Source: Tsuneonella troitsensis
Lineage (GTDB): Bacteria > Pseudomonadota > Alphaproteobacteria > Sphingomonadales > Sphingomonadaceae
NCBI RefSeq assembly: GCF_001441535.1
Contig: NZ_LMAU01000001.1
Coordinates: 186,001-250,000, forward strand
Length of the DNA: 64,000 bases
Reading direction: 5' to 3'
The notes beneath the pieces were generated by a model. It was not told the origin of the DNA, made no database searches, and saw nothing but the letters and a program-made list of their open reading frames with translations. Position 1 is the stretch's first letter. Every line of letters begins with the position of its first letter. This document shows positions 46,437-55,585 of this stretch, in pieces. The translations under genes were made by a program, and so were the position numbers.

Positions 46437-47215
46437 AAGGACCCCTCGACCACCGTCACGCACGGCCCGCCGAGCCAAGCGCGGTCACCGTCGAGCCGGC
46501 AAACCAGGTCCCCACCCCGCGCCGATGCCTGGTGCGCGGTGAAGTTGTCGCGGCCCAGGCGGGCGGACCAGAACGGGGTCAGCGCCGCGTGCGCCGATCC
46601 GGTGACCGAATCCTCGTCCACTCCGCCGCCCGGCACGAACACCCGGCTGACCACGTCGAAGTGCTCACCTGGTGCCGTGCAGATGAACTGGTCGTCGCCG
46701 AGCGCGCCAAGACCGCGCAGGTCGGGCGAAAGGGCGCGCACCTCGGCCTCGCTGGCGAACAGGTAGATCCCGTACCGATCCGAGCTACGCCACACTTCCT
46801 GCGGCTGTGCACCGAGCAGCGCGACCGCCTCGGGCCATGCGCCAGGCTGAGTCGCTATCGCCGGCAACGCCAGTTCGTAGCCGGAGCCGTGCCGCTTCAC
46901 CTCCAGGTTTCCCGCACGCCGGGTCCGAAACGTCACCCGGTCGCCGCCGTCCCGGCCCAGCAGGACGTGCCCGCTGGCCAGCGTCGCGTGACCGCACAGG
47001 CGGATTTCCATCGCGGGAGTGAACCAGCGCAGCTCCCAGTCGGAAGCGCCGCTTTCGTCGCGAACCACGAAGGCGGTTTCCGCGAACTTGTTCTCTTCCG
47101 CGATGGCGAGGAGCGTTTCGTCGGGCAGCCACGCGTCGAGCGGCATGACCGCAGCCTGGTTGCCACGGAATGGCCGGTCCGCGAACGCATCGACGTGCCA
47201 GTACGGCAGTTTCAT
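46421..47215 (-). CDS. PhzF family isomerase/epimerase-like protein
   Basis: 264 residues. The N-terminus (PYWHVDAFADRPFRGNQAAV), followed by EENKFAETAFV with the conserved Glu, RLCGHATLASGHVL and the C-terminal GGGVDEDSVTGSAHAAL, mark the PhzF family, which shares the diaminopimelate-epimerase fold. PhzF itself isomerises an intermediate of phenazine synthesis, but most homologues have unknown substrates and no phenazine genes are near. It ends the pdxH-CDF-phzF operon, with an ATGA overlap at its start. Confidence 0.93.
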   Translation of the reverse strand: MKLPYWHVDAFADRPFRGNQAAVMPLDAWLPDETLLAIAEENKFAETAFVVRDESGASDWELRWFTPAMEIRLCGHATLASGHVLLGRDGGDRVTFRTRRAGNLEVKRHGSGYELALPAIATQPGAWPEAVALLGAQPQEVWRSSDRYGIYLFASEAEVRALSPDLRGLGALGDDQFICTAPGEHFDVVSRVFVPGGGVDEDSVTGSAHAALTPFWSARLGRDNFTAHQASARGGDLVCRLDGDRAWLGGPCVTVVEGSFYLAG

Positions 47216-48153
47216 GGGGTGTCTCCCAGCTTGGCAAACTGGTCTTCCTCGACCAGCGGGTTGTCCGGTTCGTCCACGTGGCCTTCGGGATCGATGTGGA
47301 TCAGCACTTCGATTCCCGGGAATCGCGCGCGCAGGTCGTTTTCGACCCGGTGGATGATGTCGTGCGCCTCCCCCACGGTCAGGCTGGGCGGCAGATCGAC
47401 GTGGAATTGCACGAAATCATGCATCCCGCTGGTCCGCGTGCGCAAGTCGTGCAGGTTCGACAGCTCGGGATGCTCGGCAGCCGCGGCGACGAAGGCGAGC
47501 CGCCGCTCCTCGGGCCACTCGCGGTCGAGCAACTGGTCGATGGCGTCGCTCGCCGCCCGCCAAGCGCCGAGCAGCAGCCAGGCCGCGATCCCCAGCCCGA
47601 ACAACGGATCGGCGGCGGAAAACCCGAGGTACTGATCCAGCACCAGCGCAGCGATCACCGACAGGTTGAGATAGAGATCGGATTCGTAGTGCAGGTTGTC
47701 GGTGCGGATGGCGAGGCTGCCCGTCCGACGAATGACGTGTCGCTGCCATGCGAGCAGCGCGAAAGTCGCCGCGATCGCGATAAGCGAAACCGCAATGCCG
47801 GTATCGGCTGCCTGCGTTTGCTGCTCGGCGGCGATCAGGGTGCTCGTCGCCCGGAATGCGATGGCCGCCGCCGAGATGGCGATCAGCATGACCTGGAAGA
47901 TCGCCGCCAGCGCCTCGCCCTTGCCGTGACCCCAGCGGTGCTCCGCGTCTGCTGGCTGCGCGGCGAACCACACGCCCCACAGCGTGGCAAGGCTCGCGAC
48001 GAGGTCGAGCGCCGTATCAGCAAGACTGCCGAGCATCGCGGTGGAGCCCGTCCGCCAGGTGGCCCATCCCTTGATCGCACCCAGAAACAACGCCATCGCG
48101 ATGGACGCGAAGGCGGCGCTGCGGGTCAGCCGGGCGCGGTCGTCGGCGGTCAC
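47212..48153 (-). CDS. Cation diffusion facilitator family transporter
   Basis: 313 residues from the GTG at 48153, overlapping the pdxH stop as GTGA. Six membrane helices with the metal-site motifs LADTALDLV and HRWGHGKGE in the first half, and a second H/D site ([11 protein letters not shown]), are typical of FieF/YiiP-type Zn/Fe exporters. A C-terminal cytoplasmic domain of about 80 residues follows. It exchanges divalent metal for protons at the inner membrane; specificity is not predictable. Confidence 0.93.
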   Translation of the reverse strand: MTADDRARLTRSAAFASIAMALFLGAIKGWATWRTGSTAMLGSLADTALDLVASLATLWGVWFAAQPADAEHRWGHGKGEALAAIFQVMLIAISAAAIAFRATSTLIAAEQQTQAADTGIAVSLIAIAATFALLAWQRHVIRRTGSLAIRTDNLHYESDLYLNLSVIAALVLDQYLGFSAADPLFGLGIAAWLLLGAWRAASDAIDQLLDREWPEERRLAFVAAAAEHPELSNLHDLRTRTSGMHDFVQFHVDLPPSLTVGEAHDIIHRVENDLRARFPGIEVLIHIDPEGHVDEPDNPLVEEDQFAKLGDTP

Positions 48154-48758
48154 GGATAGAGCAGCGTGCTGCTCCAGCCGCCGCCTTCCGTGCGTTCGAA
48201 CCGCCGCCGGTCGTGCAGCCGACCCGGCCGGTCGAGCCAGAACTCGATCGCCACCGGATCGAGCGTAAACCCCGTCCAGTGAGGCGGACGCGGTACTTCG
48301 CCGGCGGCCTTGCAGGCATCCTCGATCGCTTCGACCCGCGCAATGTACGTGGTCCGGTCGTCGAGCGGACGCGACTGGTCCGACGCGGCGGACCCCACCT
48401 GGCTGACGAAGGCGCGGCTGTGGAAATAGGCGTCGGCGCGCTCGGCGCTCACTTCGGTTAGCGGCCCCTCGACGCGGATCTGGCGGCGCAGGCTTTTCCA
48501 GTGAAACAGCAGCGCGGCCTGCGGATTGGCGAGGATTTCTCCGCCCTTGCGGCTGTGCGCGTTGGTGTAGAACGTGAATCCTTCCGGCCCGAACTCCTTG
48601 AGGAGCACCATTCGCACCGAAGGCGCCCCGCCGGGCGTCGCGGTGGCGAGTGCCATGGCGTTCGAATCGTTCGGTTCGCTGTCCCACGCTTCGGCGAACC
48701 AGGTCGAGAACAGATCCATCGGATCCGAATCGGGCAAGGCGGAGTGTGCGTCGTTCAT
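48150..48758 (-). CDS. pdxH: Pyridoxamine 5'-phosphate oxidase
   Basis: 202 residues. PdxH features: [20 protein letters not shown], the [20 protein letters not shown]-binding block, and a C-terminal [16 protein letters not shown] with the substrate-binding Arg. It oxidises pyridoxine or pyridoxamine phosphate to pyridoxal phosphate with FMN. First gene of a coupled string with a CDF transporter and phzF. The 213-bp upstream region to dnaJ-like contains a repeated TGTCAC element. Confidence 0.96.
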   Translation of the reverse strand: MNDAHSALPDSDPMDLFSTWFAEAWDSEPNDSNAMALATATPGGAPSVRMVLLKEFGPEGFTFYTNAHSRKGGEILANPQAALLFHWKSLRRQIRVEGPLTEVSAERADAYFHSRAFVSQVGSAASDQSRPLDDRTTYIARVEAIEDACKAAGEVPRPPHWTGFTLDPVAIEFWLDRPGRLHDRRRFERTEGGGWSSTLLYP

Positions 48759-48776
48759 TGGTCCGGCCTTCCGGTT

Positions 48777-48811
48777 TGTCTCACTCGTGTCACGCTGTCA
48801 CACTGTCCTGG
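48777..48811 (+). repeat. Intergenic TGTCAC element, copy 2
   Basis: TGTC occurs at 48777, 48788, 48796 and 48804. TGTCACACTGTCC at 48796-48808 is identical to 21851-21863. It lies 19 bp upstream of the pdxH start, in a region between divergent genes. Confidence 0.6.
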
Positions 48812-48947
48812 AGAAAGTAAATCAGCCCGCCTCCCGCGGTCGTAGGCATTGCATATGCAGGAGCAGGCGCATGGCATTTCGCGGCCCTACTCCCAGCCGT
48901 CGACGTAGGAAAGCTTCGCTCCCCTCGCGGCGTCCTTGCGCCCGCGC

Positions 48948-48971
48948 GGCGTGTCACCTAGCTAACACGCC
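48948..48971. promoter_or_regulatory. Inverted repeat abutting the dnaJ-like start codon
   Basis: GGCGTGT (48948-48954) and ACACGCC (48965-48971) form a 7-bp inverted repeat with a 10-nt gap, ending directly before the ATG, where a ribosome-binding site would be expected but is absent. Confidence 0.45.
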
Positions 48972-49952
48972 ATGGCTGATCCCTATGCAACCCTTGGAGT
49001 AGCGCGCGGCGCGAGCGAGAAGGATATCAAGTCCGCCTATCGCAAGCTGGCCAAGGAACTGCATCCCGACCGGAACAAAGACAATCCCAAGGCTTCGGAG
49101 CGCTTTTCCGAAGTTACCCGCGCCTATGACCTGCTGTCGGACCCGGCGAAGCGCGCGCAGTTCGACAGGGGCGAAATAGACGCCGACGGCAACCCGGCCA
49201 GCCCGTTCGGCGGTTTCGGCGGCGGTGGTTTCGGGGGCGGCGGTTATGGCGGCGGCGGAGGCGGATTTCGCCCGGAGGACCTGCGCGGAATGGGCGGCGG
49301 GGCCGACGGGATCGACCTTGGCGACCTGTTCGAAGGTCTGTTCGGCGGCGGCGGCGGTGCCCGGACTGCTCGCGGCGGCGGTTTCGGCCAAGGCGGTTTC
49401 ACGGGCCAGCAGCGCCGTCCTCCTCCGCCGCAGAAAGGCGCGGACATCGCCTATCGCCTGCGTGTCCCGTTCGTCGACGCAGCCGCGCGCAAGGATCAGC
49501 GCATCACACTGGCAGACGGCAAGACGATCGACCTCAAGCTGCCCGCAGGCGTCGAGGACGGAACGCAGATGCGCCTGAAGGGCAAGGGCCAGCAAGGTCC
49601 CGGCGGCCCCGGCGACGGCATCGTGACGATCGCGATCGACCCGCACCCTTTCTTCCGGCGCGAGGGCGACAATGTCCGCCTGGACCTGCCGATCACGCTG
49701 GCCGAGGCGGTGTCGGGCGCGAAGATCAAGGTCCCCACGGTGGATGGGCCGGTCATGCTCACGGTCCAGCCGGGAACCAGCAGCGGCAAGACCATGCGTC
49801 TGGCCGGCAAGGGTTTCGGCAAGAAGGACGGCAACAGGGGCGACCAGCTCGTGACTCTGGAAATCGATTTGCCGGAAGACGTCGCGGAACTCGCCAAACG
49901 CCTCGAAGGTTGGCAGGACACCCGCAACCCTCGGGCGAAGCTGGGGGTTTGA
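48972..49952 (+). CDS. DnaJ-class co-chaperone without zinc finger (CbpA-like)
   Basis: 326 residues. J domain at 1-70 with the HPD motif at 31-33, then a long Gly/Phe-rich linker (about 75-140), and a DnaJ C-terminal substrate-binding region. The four CxxCxGxG zinc repeats of DnaJ are missing, which makes it a type II protein like CbpA. It stimulates DnaK and delivers unfolded clients in the cytoplasm. The linker is strikingly glycine-rich, with GGGFGGGGYGGGGGGF. No Shine-Dalgarno; an inverted repeat abuts the start. Confidence 0.93.
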   Translation: MADPYATLGVARGASEKDIKSAYRKLAKELHPDRNKDNPKASERFSEVTRAYDLLSDPAKRAQFDRGEIDADGNPASPFGGFGGGGFGGGGYGGGGGGFRPEDLRGMGGGADGIDLGDLFEGLFGGGGGARTARGGGFGQGGFTGQQRRPPPPQKGADIAYRLRVPFVDAAARKDQRITLADGKTIDLKLPAGVEDGTQMRLKGKGQQGPGGPGDGIVTIAIDPHPFFRREGDNVRLDLPITLAEAVSGAKIKVPTVDGPVMLTVQPGTSSGKTMRLAGKGFGKKDGNRGDQLVTLEIDLPEDVAELAKRLEGWQDTRNPRAKLGV

Positions 49953-50007
49953 TCGTCCTGCGGCCCCGATCGAAACTGCGATCGTCCGCCAACCCGTTCG
50001 GGATAGC

Positions 50008-51063
50008 ATGAGCGAACCCCTCGTCCCCGAAATCGTCGAGCGCGAGGTGCACAAGCTCACGCCCGAGGATCGACGCATCGACGCGCTGCTTCACCGGGCG
50101 GATTTTCGTTCGCAGGTCGCCAGTAGCGTCGGTCCGGGAACCCGATTCTTCGAAATCGCCAAACGCGTAGCGATCGGCGCATACAACGACGGTTTCATCC
50201 ACGCCGGCAACCTAGCCTACATGGCGATCATCGCGATCTTCCCGTTCTTCATCCTGGGCGCGGCGATCTTTTCGCTGTTCGGTGAGCAGGCCGATCGCGC
50301 CGCGACGGTCAACGCGGTTCTTTACGCGCTCCCGCCCATCGTCGCCAACGTGATCGAGCCGGTCGCCCGCTCGGTGATCGAAGCGCGCAGCGGCTGGCTG
50401 CTTTGGCTTGGCGGTCTGGTCGGCCTGTGGACGGTGTCGAGCCTGATCGAGACGATCCGCGATATCCTGCGCCGTGCCTATGGCACGCCCGCCACGCACG
50501 CATTCTGGAAGTACCGCCTGTGGTCGGCGGGGGTGATCTTCGGTTCGGTGGTCCTGCTGATGGTCAGCCTCCTCGCGCAGGTCCTGATCGGGACCGCGCA
50601 GGAGGTCATCGACGCCTACCTGCCGCGCCTGGGCGACGCGATCGACGCACTACGGATTAGCCGGATCGTCCCCGCCTTCGGCCTGTTCGGATCGCTCTAT
50701 CTTCTGTTCTACACGCTTACGCCGAAGGCCTATCGCAAGCGGCGCTATCCCAAGTGGCCGGGGGCGCTGGCGACTACGGTCTGGTGGATCGCGGTAACCG
50801 TCGCGCTGCCGCCCGCGATCCGCAGCTTCTTCAGCTACGACGCGACCTACGGCAGCCTTGCCGGGATCATGATCGCGCTTTTCTTTTTCTATCTCGTCGG
50901 ACTAGGGATGGTGGTCGGAGCCGAGCTCAACGCGGCGCTCGCGGAAACGCCCGAGGAGGCCGAGAACCGCATCGGGCAAGCCGACGACCGGCGCCGAGCT
51001 GCGGACCATCGGTCGACCGAGAGCATCGACGAACAGAAAGCGCAGAACGAGGGTATCGAATGA
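50008..51063 (+). CDS. YihY/virulence factor BrkB family membrane protein
   Basis: 351 residues. About six membrane segments with the family's features: a start helix after GAYNDGFIHAGNLAYMAI, then FPFFILGAAIFSLFG, and a final YGSLAGIMIALFFFYLVGLGMVVGAEL. Once named RNase BN by mistake, these proteins have unknown activity in the inner membrane. A charged, hydrophilic tail of about 45 residues (from E-T-P-E-E) is predicted cytoplasmic. It overlaps fabI by 4 bp (ATGA), so they are coupled. Confidence 0.93.
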   Translation: MSEPLVPEIVEREVHKLTPEDRRIDALLHRADFRSQVASSVGPGTRFFEIAKRVAIGAYNDGFIHAGNLAYMAIIAIFPFFILGAAIFSLFGEQADRAATVNAVLYALPPIVANVIEPVARSVIEARSGWLLWLGGLVGLWTVSSLIETIRDILRRAYGTPATHAFWKYRLWSAGVIFGSVVLLMVSLLAQVLIGTAQEVIDAYLPRLGDAIDALRISRIVPAFGLFGSLYLLFYTLTPKAYRKRRYPKWPGALATTVWWIAVTVALPPAIRSFFSYDATYGSLAGIMIALFFFYLVGLGMVVGAELNAALAETPEEAENRIGQADDRRRAADHRSTESIDEQKAQNEGIE

Positions 51064-51917
51064 CACAGCTGATGGCGGGCAAGCGCGGCCTTATCATGGG
51101 CCTGGCGAACGACAAGTCGCTGGCCTGGGGCATCGCACAGAAACTGCGCGAGCACGGCGCGGAACTGGCGTTTTCCTACCAGGGCGAGGCGCTGGGCAAG
51201 CGGGTCATTCCGCTCGCAGAGCAGCTTGGCAGCGACTTCTGCTTCGACTGCGACGTGTCGGACATGGCCGCGCTCGATACCGCCTTCGACACTTTGAAGA
51301 GTCGCTGGGACACGCTCGACTTCGTGGTCCACGCGATCGGTTTTTCCGACAAGAACGAACTGCGCGGAAAGTACCTCGACACCAGCCTCGACAACTTCCT
51401 GATGACGATGAACATCAGCGCCTACAGCCTCGTCGCCGTCGCCCGGCGCGCGGCGGCGATGATGGAGCCGGTACGCGAAGATGGATCCGGGGGCGGTTCG
51501 ATCCTGACGCTGAGCTACTACGGCGCCGAAAAGGTGATTCCGCACTACAACGTCATGGGCGTGGCCAAGGCGGCGCTGGAAACGAGCGTCAGGTACCTCG
51601 CCAACGATCTGGGACCCGCAGGCATCCGCGTGAACGCCATCAGCGCCGGTCCGATCAAGACGCTGGCGGCCAGCGGGATCGGCGACTTCCGATACATCCT
51701 CAAGTGGAACGAGTTGAACGCGCCGCTGCGCCGCAACGTGACGATCGAGGATGTCGGCGGCTCTGGCCTCTACCTGTTGTCCGACTTGTCGAGCGGCGTG
51801 ACAGGAGAGGTCCACCACGTCGATGCCGGGTATCACGTCGTCGGCATGAAGCAGGAGGACGCGCCGGATATTAGGTTGGTTCAAGGCAAACGCGTTAACC
51901 GGGATCAAAAACCATGA
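51060..51917 (+). CDS. fabI: Enoyl-[acyl-carrier-protein] reductase (NADH)
   Basis: 285 residues from the ATG at 51060. FabI features: GKRGLIMGLANDKSLAWGIA nucleotide-binding start, VVHAIGFSDKNELRGKY, and the Tyr/Lys active site within YYGAEKVIPHYNVMGVAKAAL. It catalyses the last step of each fatty-acid elongation round and is the triclosan target. Overlaps at both ends (ATGA with yihY-like and with the next gene) tie it into a three-gene string. Confidence 0.96.
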   Translation: MTQLMAGKRGLIMGLANDKSLAWGIAQKLREHGAELAFSYQGEALGKRVIPLAEQLGSDFCFDCDVSDMAALDTAFDTLKSRWDTLDFVVHAIGFSDKNELRGKYLDTSLDNFLMTMNISAYSLVAVARRAAAMMEPVREDGSGGGSILTLSYYGAEKVIPHYNVMGVAKAALETSVRYLANDLGPAGIRVNAISAGPIKTLAASGIGDFRYILKWNELNAPLRRNVTIEDVGGSGLYLLSDLSSGVTGEVHHVDAGYHVVGMKQEDAPDIRLVQGKRVNRDQKP

Positions 51918-53500
51918 AGACGTTCGACGGGGCGGGCTCGACCGCCCGTGTGAATGACCGGCTTGACCGGCGAACGCTGGTGGCCAGCGGCGCTGGCATT
52001 CTGTCCGGGGCGGCAATCGGTGCGGCAGCAGTCGCCGATCCGGCTGCTCCGCAGACTATGCTTCGAGACTCACTGACTTTTTCCGTCCGCGATTTCGGTG
52101 CGCTCGGCGACGGCGTCACCAACGACGGGCCCGCGATCCGTGCAGCGATCAAACGGGCGCGCCAGGTCGAATACCAGGAAATTCGGATCGTCTTTCCCCG
52201 CGGAACTTACAACGTCGACACGATCGACCTCACAGGAACTCGAAACCTGACATTCCATGCCGACGGAACCGTCCAGCTCGTGGGTACAGGGGGAGACTTC
52301 ATCCTCGGTTCGCGACGTGAAAAGGAAAAAGGAGGCGGATCGGTCTACAACTTCAATTTTTCGGGTGCGCCAATCCTGATTGCTTCACAAAAGAGCGCCA
52401 GATATCGTCATGCGATGCAGCTGTACGGTTTCGTTCAGTCACGTTTCAGCGGTATTGCAGTATCTGGCGAGTATGGAATCGGCGAATTCGAACGGGCAGC
52501 GGTCGATATCGACCACAGCTGGGTCAACCGATTCGAGGGCATGTCGGTCGCATGTCCGGGCGCTCCAACTTCCGGCCAGCGCAGTATCGCGATTCGCTGC
52601 GGAAACGACAACGTCAATGCCAACCTGTTCGTTGGTTGCCGGGTGGTCGGCGTGCTCGGCCAGCCAGCCTTGGCGGGCACAATCGGCATAGTGATAAACG
52701 GAAACTCCAATCGCGTCGAGTCCTGCGATGTTTCGGCGGTGATGATCGCGATTGAACTTGAAGCGGCACGCGGGTGCTCACTGCATAATAATTACCACGA
52801 AGCGGCGCAACGGATCATCGTCGCGCGGCGGGGAAATTCGCGCGGATGCACGATTGCCGGAGGCTTCTTCGAGATCGGGCCGGATGCGACCGCGCTCACG
52901 CTGAGTTCTTCGGAAAGCACGACGATCGTCGGCGGCTATTACCGAGGATCCGGCGGGGGCACTTTCGTCGATTTCGGATATGCTTGCTACGGTTTGACCG
53001 TAATCGAGCCGATGGTCGAGAACGTCGCGACGCACTATCGCGGTATCGACAGGGGCGGTGCTTCGATGAGTGCCGCCGCATCGCGCCTTTCGGCTGGCGG
53101 CATTGTATTTCCCGACACTCCAGTCCCATCGGTTCATCCCCGCACTCTCGACGATTACCGGGAAGGGCGATTTGCCCCGCAAGGTCCCGGCTTTCGCTTC
53201 GCGGGCGGAACGGGCAGTTTCACCAAGGTAGGCAACGCGGTTCAGGTTCGCTTCCGAGTCGCCTTTCCACCGAGTTCGTCTTCTGCCGAGGCCGCGCTGA
53301 TCGAACTGCCTTTTGCGGCGAAGGAGGGCGAGGGCGAAGGCGTCGTCCTGGGCGACCAACGCAATCCGCTCGGCAACGTGATGGCGGTCCGCGGAAATCG
53401 CCTCGTGGTGATCGATCCCCGGTCCGGGCGCGGCCGCTCGTGCGCGGAAGTAGCCGGGGACATGTATTCTGGCGTGGCCAGCTTCATGGTTGAGGCCTGA
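51914..53500 (+). CDS. Tat-exported right-handed beta-helix protein, pectate-lyase-3-like
   Basis: 528 residues. A twin-arginine signal (L-D-R-R at 17-20, then an Ala/Gly-rich hydrophobic stretch) is followed by VRDFGALGDGVTNDGPAIRAAI, the N-terminal signature of the pectate-lyase-3/GH28-like superfamily. The rest has the short-turn, Gly/Asn/Ser-rich pattern of a parallel beta-helix (SNRVESCDVSAVMIAIEL, NNYHEAAQR), then a different beta-rich C-terminal domain from about 420. Such proteins cleave or bind polysaccharide. Its place beside the EPS locus suggests a role on the cell's own polymer; coupling to fabI is probably accidental. No catalytic residues can be assigned. Confidence 0.82.
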   Translation: MKTFDGAGSTARVNDRLDRRTLVASGAGILSGAAIGAAAVADPAAPQTMLRDSLTFSVRDFGALGDGVTNDGPAIRAAIKRARQVEYQEIRIVFPRGTYNVDTIDLTGTRNLTFHADGTVQLVGTGGDFILGSRREKEKGGGSVYNFNFSGAPILIASQKSARYRHAMQLYGFVQSRFSGIAVSGEYGIGEFERAAVDIDHSWVNRFEGMSVACPGAPTSGQRSIAIRCGNDNVNANLFVGCRVVGVLGQPALAGTIGIVINGNSNRVESCDVSAVMIAIELEAARGCSLHNNYHEAAQRIIVARRGNSRGCTIAGGFFEIGPDATALTLSSSESTTIVGGYYRGSGGGTFVDFGYACYGLTVIEPMVENVATHYRGIDRGGASMSAAASRLSAGGIVFPDTPVPSVHPRTLDDYREGRFAPQGPGFRFAGGTGSFTKVGNAVQVRFRVAFPPSSSSAEAALIELPFAAKEGEGEGVVLGDQRNPLGNVMAVRGNRLVVIDPRSGRGRSCAEVAGDMYSGVASFMVEA

Positions 53501-53512
53501 CCCGGCCGCAGG

Positions 53513-55393
53513 CTAACTTGCGAAACGACGGCACCACAATTCGATCATCGCCACAGCCAGCAACGGATACGCTGCGTCGATCCGTCCCGCGAAGTGATCG
53601 TCGCGCAGCGCAGCAACCGCCCGTCCATCGAACAGCCCGCGCGAATCCAGGGTTTCGCGCGATGTCAGGTCGGCGATCGTTTCGCCCATCGGGCCGGCAA
53701 GCCACGAGCGTAGCGGTACGCCGAAGCCAGTCTTCGGCCGGTAGATCACGTTGCGGGGCAGGTGCGGCTCCATGGCCTTTCGCAGCGCCCATTTGGTCAC
53801 GCCCGAGCGCAGCTTGAATTCGGTAGGCAAGTGCGATGCAAACTTGACGAACTGCAGATCGAGAAACGGTACGCGGATTTCCACGCTGGCCGACATGCCC
53901 GTCTTGTCGGTGTAGTTGAGGTTGTGATCGCGGAGGAAAAAGCGCTGCTCGAGTCGGAGCATCCGCTCGACGGCGTTCGCCTCGAGATCGTCGAGATAGC
54001 TGGCGAAAGGCTGCCGCACCGCATCGCCGCCGACCGGTTCGCACAGCAGGTCGCTCGCGGCCTCCGCAGGGAGCCATTCGAAAGCCGTCAACAACCTTTC
54101 GTCCGCGCTTCCGACCCCGCTCACCAGCGCTTTGCGCAGGCGGCGGACCATGTGCGAATCCGACGGAATACGGAGTGCCATACGCGCCAAGCCGCTGCGG
54201 AGAGCCGAAGGGACGAGCCCGATCTTCGCGTCGTGCGCGGCCACGAGATGCCGGCGATACCCGGTGAGCATGTCGTCACCGCCCGCTCCGCCCAAAAGGA
54301 TTTTGAGACCAAGTTCGCTGGCCGCCCGGGAAATGAAGAAGTTGCCGAGCGCGGCAGGGTCCGCCTGCGGTTCGTCGAGCATATCGACCAGCAGCGGAAG
54401 ATCGCGCGCGAGACCGGGATCGATAGGCACTTCGTGCAGCTCAACACCAAGATGCGCGGCCGCTTCGCGAGCGAAGGGCAGGTCGGCGACCATCTCTCCC
54501 CGGGTGGATCCGTCGTCGCCGTAGCGGATGGTGAAACAGCGCAGGCGCTCGGGCGAATGGCGCTCGGCGAAATGGACGATGGCGGTGGAATCGAGTCCAC
54601 CCGACAGGAAAGCGCCGACCTCGACATCGGCAAGCATCTGCCGTTCCACGGCATCGCCCAGTTCGCGGTACGTGGTCGACACAGCTTCGGCTGCGGACAT
54701 CGTGCGCGGCCGATAATCAGGGAGCGCGAAGAAACATCCGCTACCGGCTTCCCGCCCAGCGGCGTCGTAGCGTGTCCATACGCCGGCCGGATGCTTGCGA
54801 ACGGTGCGGAACATCGTCCGCTCGCCCGGCGAGTACAGATACGTAACGTAGGCTGCCGCCGCGGTGCAATCGAGCTCGGCGGAAAAACCGTCGAGGGCCT
54901 GGAGCGCTTTCAATTCCGAAGCGATTCCCAGCCCGCCGCCCGGAGGGCGCCACAGATAGAGCGGTTTCACGCCCATCCCGTCGCGGCCGATCACGAGGGT
55001 CTGTTCTTTCCGATCCCAGATGGCCACCGCGAAAATACCGTTGAGCAAGGCAAACGCATCGGTGCCATAGCGTGCAAACAGCTCAAGCAGCGTCTCGCTG
55101 TCGCTGCCTCCGCGAAACGCGCAGCCGCGCAGCCGCTCGGTGCGCAGCTCGCGATGATTGTAGATTTCGCCGTTGTAGACCATCGCAAAACGTTGCGAGG
55201 CGTCGGTCATCGGCTGGTGCCCGTTGGCCGAAACGTCGATGATCGCCAGCCGGCGATGCGCGAGCATCACCGGCGGTTCAACGATCGCGCCGCAGTCGTC
55301 GGGGCCCCGCAGGGCGAGCGCCGCGTTCATGACCGCGGCATCCCGGCGGGCATCGCGCCGCACGAGGCCGAGTGTTCCTGCGATGCCACACAT
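53513..55393 (-). CDS. asnB: Asparagine synthase (glutamine-hydrolysing), EPS-locus type
   Basis: 626 residues. N-terminal glutaminase domain with the nucleophile Cys2 (MCGIAG), RGPDDCG, and HRRLAIIDVS. C-terminal synthetase domain with the PP-loop FLSGGLDSTAIV near residue 260, and GAGGDDMLTGYRRH. It makes asparagine, or in EPS clusters may amidate sugar carboxyls; the exact acceptor here is unknown. It lies at the edge of the EPS genes on the opposite strand. Ends 12 bp from the beta-helix gene. Confidence 0.9.
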   Translation of the reverse strand: MCGIAGTLGLVRRDARRDAAVMNAALALRGPDDCGAIVEPPVMLAHRRLAIIDVSANGHQPMTDASQRFAMVYNGEIYNHRELRTERLRGCAFRGGSDSETLLELFARYGTDAFALLNGIFAVAIWDRKEQTLVIGRDGMGVKPLYLWRPPGGGLGIASELKALQALDGFSAELDCTAAAAYVTYLYSPGERTMFRTVRKHPAGVWTRYDAAGREAGSGCFFALPDYRPRTMSAAEAVSTTYRELGDAVERQMLADVEVGAFLSGGLDSTAIVHFAERHSPERLRCFTIRYGDDGSTRGEMVADLPFAREAAAHLGVELHEVPIDPGLARDLPLLVDMLDEPQADPAALGNFFISRAASELGLKILLGGAGGDDMLTGYRRHLVAAHDAKIGLVPSALRSGLARMALRIPSDSHMVRRLRKALVSGVGSADERLLTAFEWLPAEAASDLLCEPVGGDAVRQPFASYLDDLEANAVERMLRLEQRFFLRDHNLNYTDKTGMSASVEIRVPFLDLQFVKFASHLPTEFKLRSGVTKWALRKAMEPHLPRNVIYRPKTGFGVPLRSWLAGPMGETIADLTSRETLDSRGLFDGRAVAALRDDHFAGRIDAAYPLLAVAMIELWCRRFAS

Positions 55394-55585
55394 GCCTTTA
55401 TCGAAACCTTTTCAACGGGTGGGCGCCCGTCAATGGCGACAGGCAATTGCGGGTGCAACACCCGATTGATTCAACCGGCACGCCGCCGCGATCATGGTCG
55501 GACGACTGGCCCCATCGCGACCGCGTGCCTGAATCGCGGCGTGTTCACGGGACGTGCGCGTGCCATCGTAAAAATCAAGGCGCTG

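Noticed and set aside
50008-51063. Naming the YihY/BrkB protein ribonuclease BN
   Set aside because: That assignment was an early mistake; RNase BN is the unrelated ElaC protein. No nuclease motif is present here.
55419-55464. Small inverted repeats between asnB and the lipoprotein gene
   Set aside because: Stems of 5-6 bp without a U-run in either direction; not convincing as terminators.
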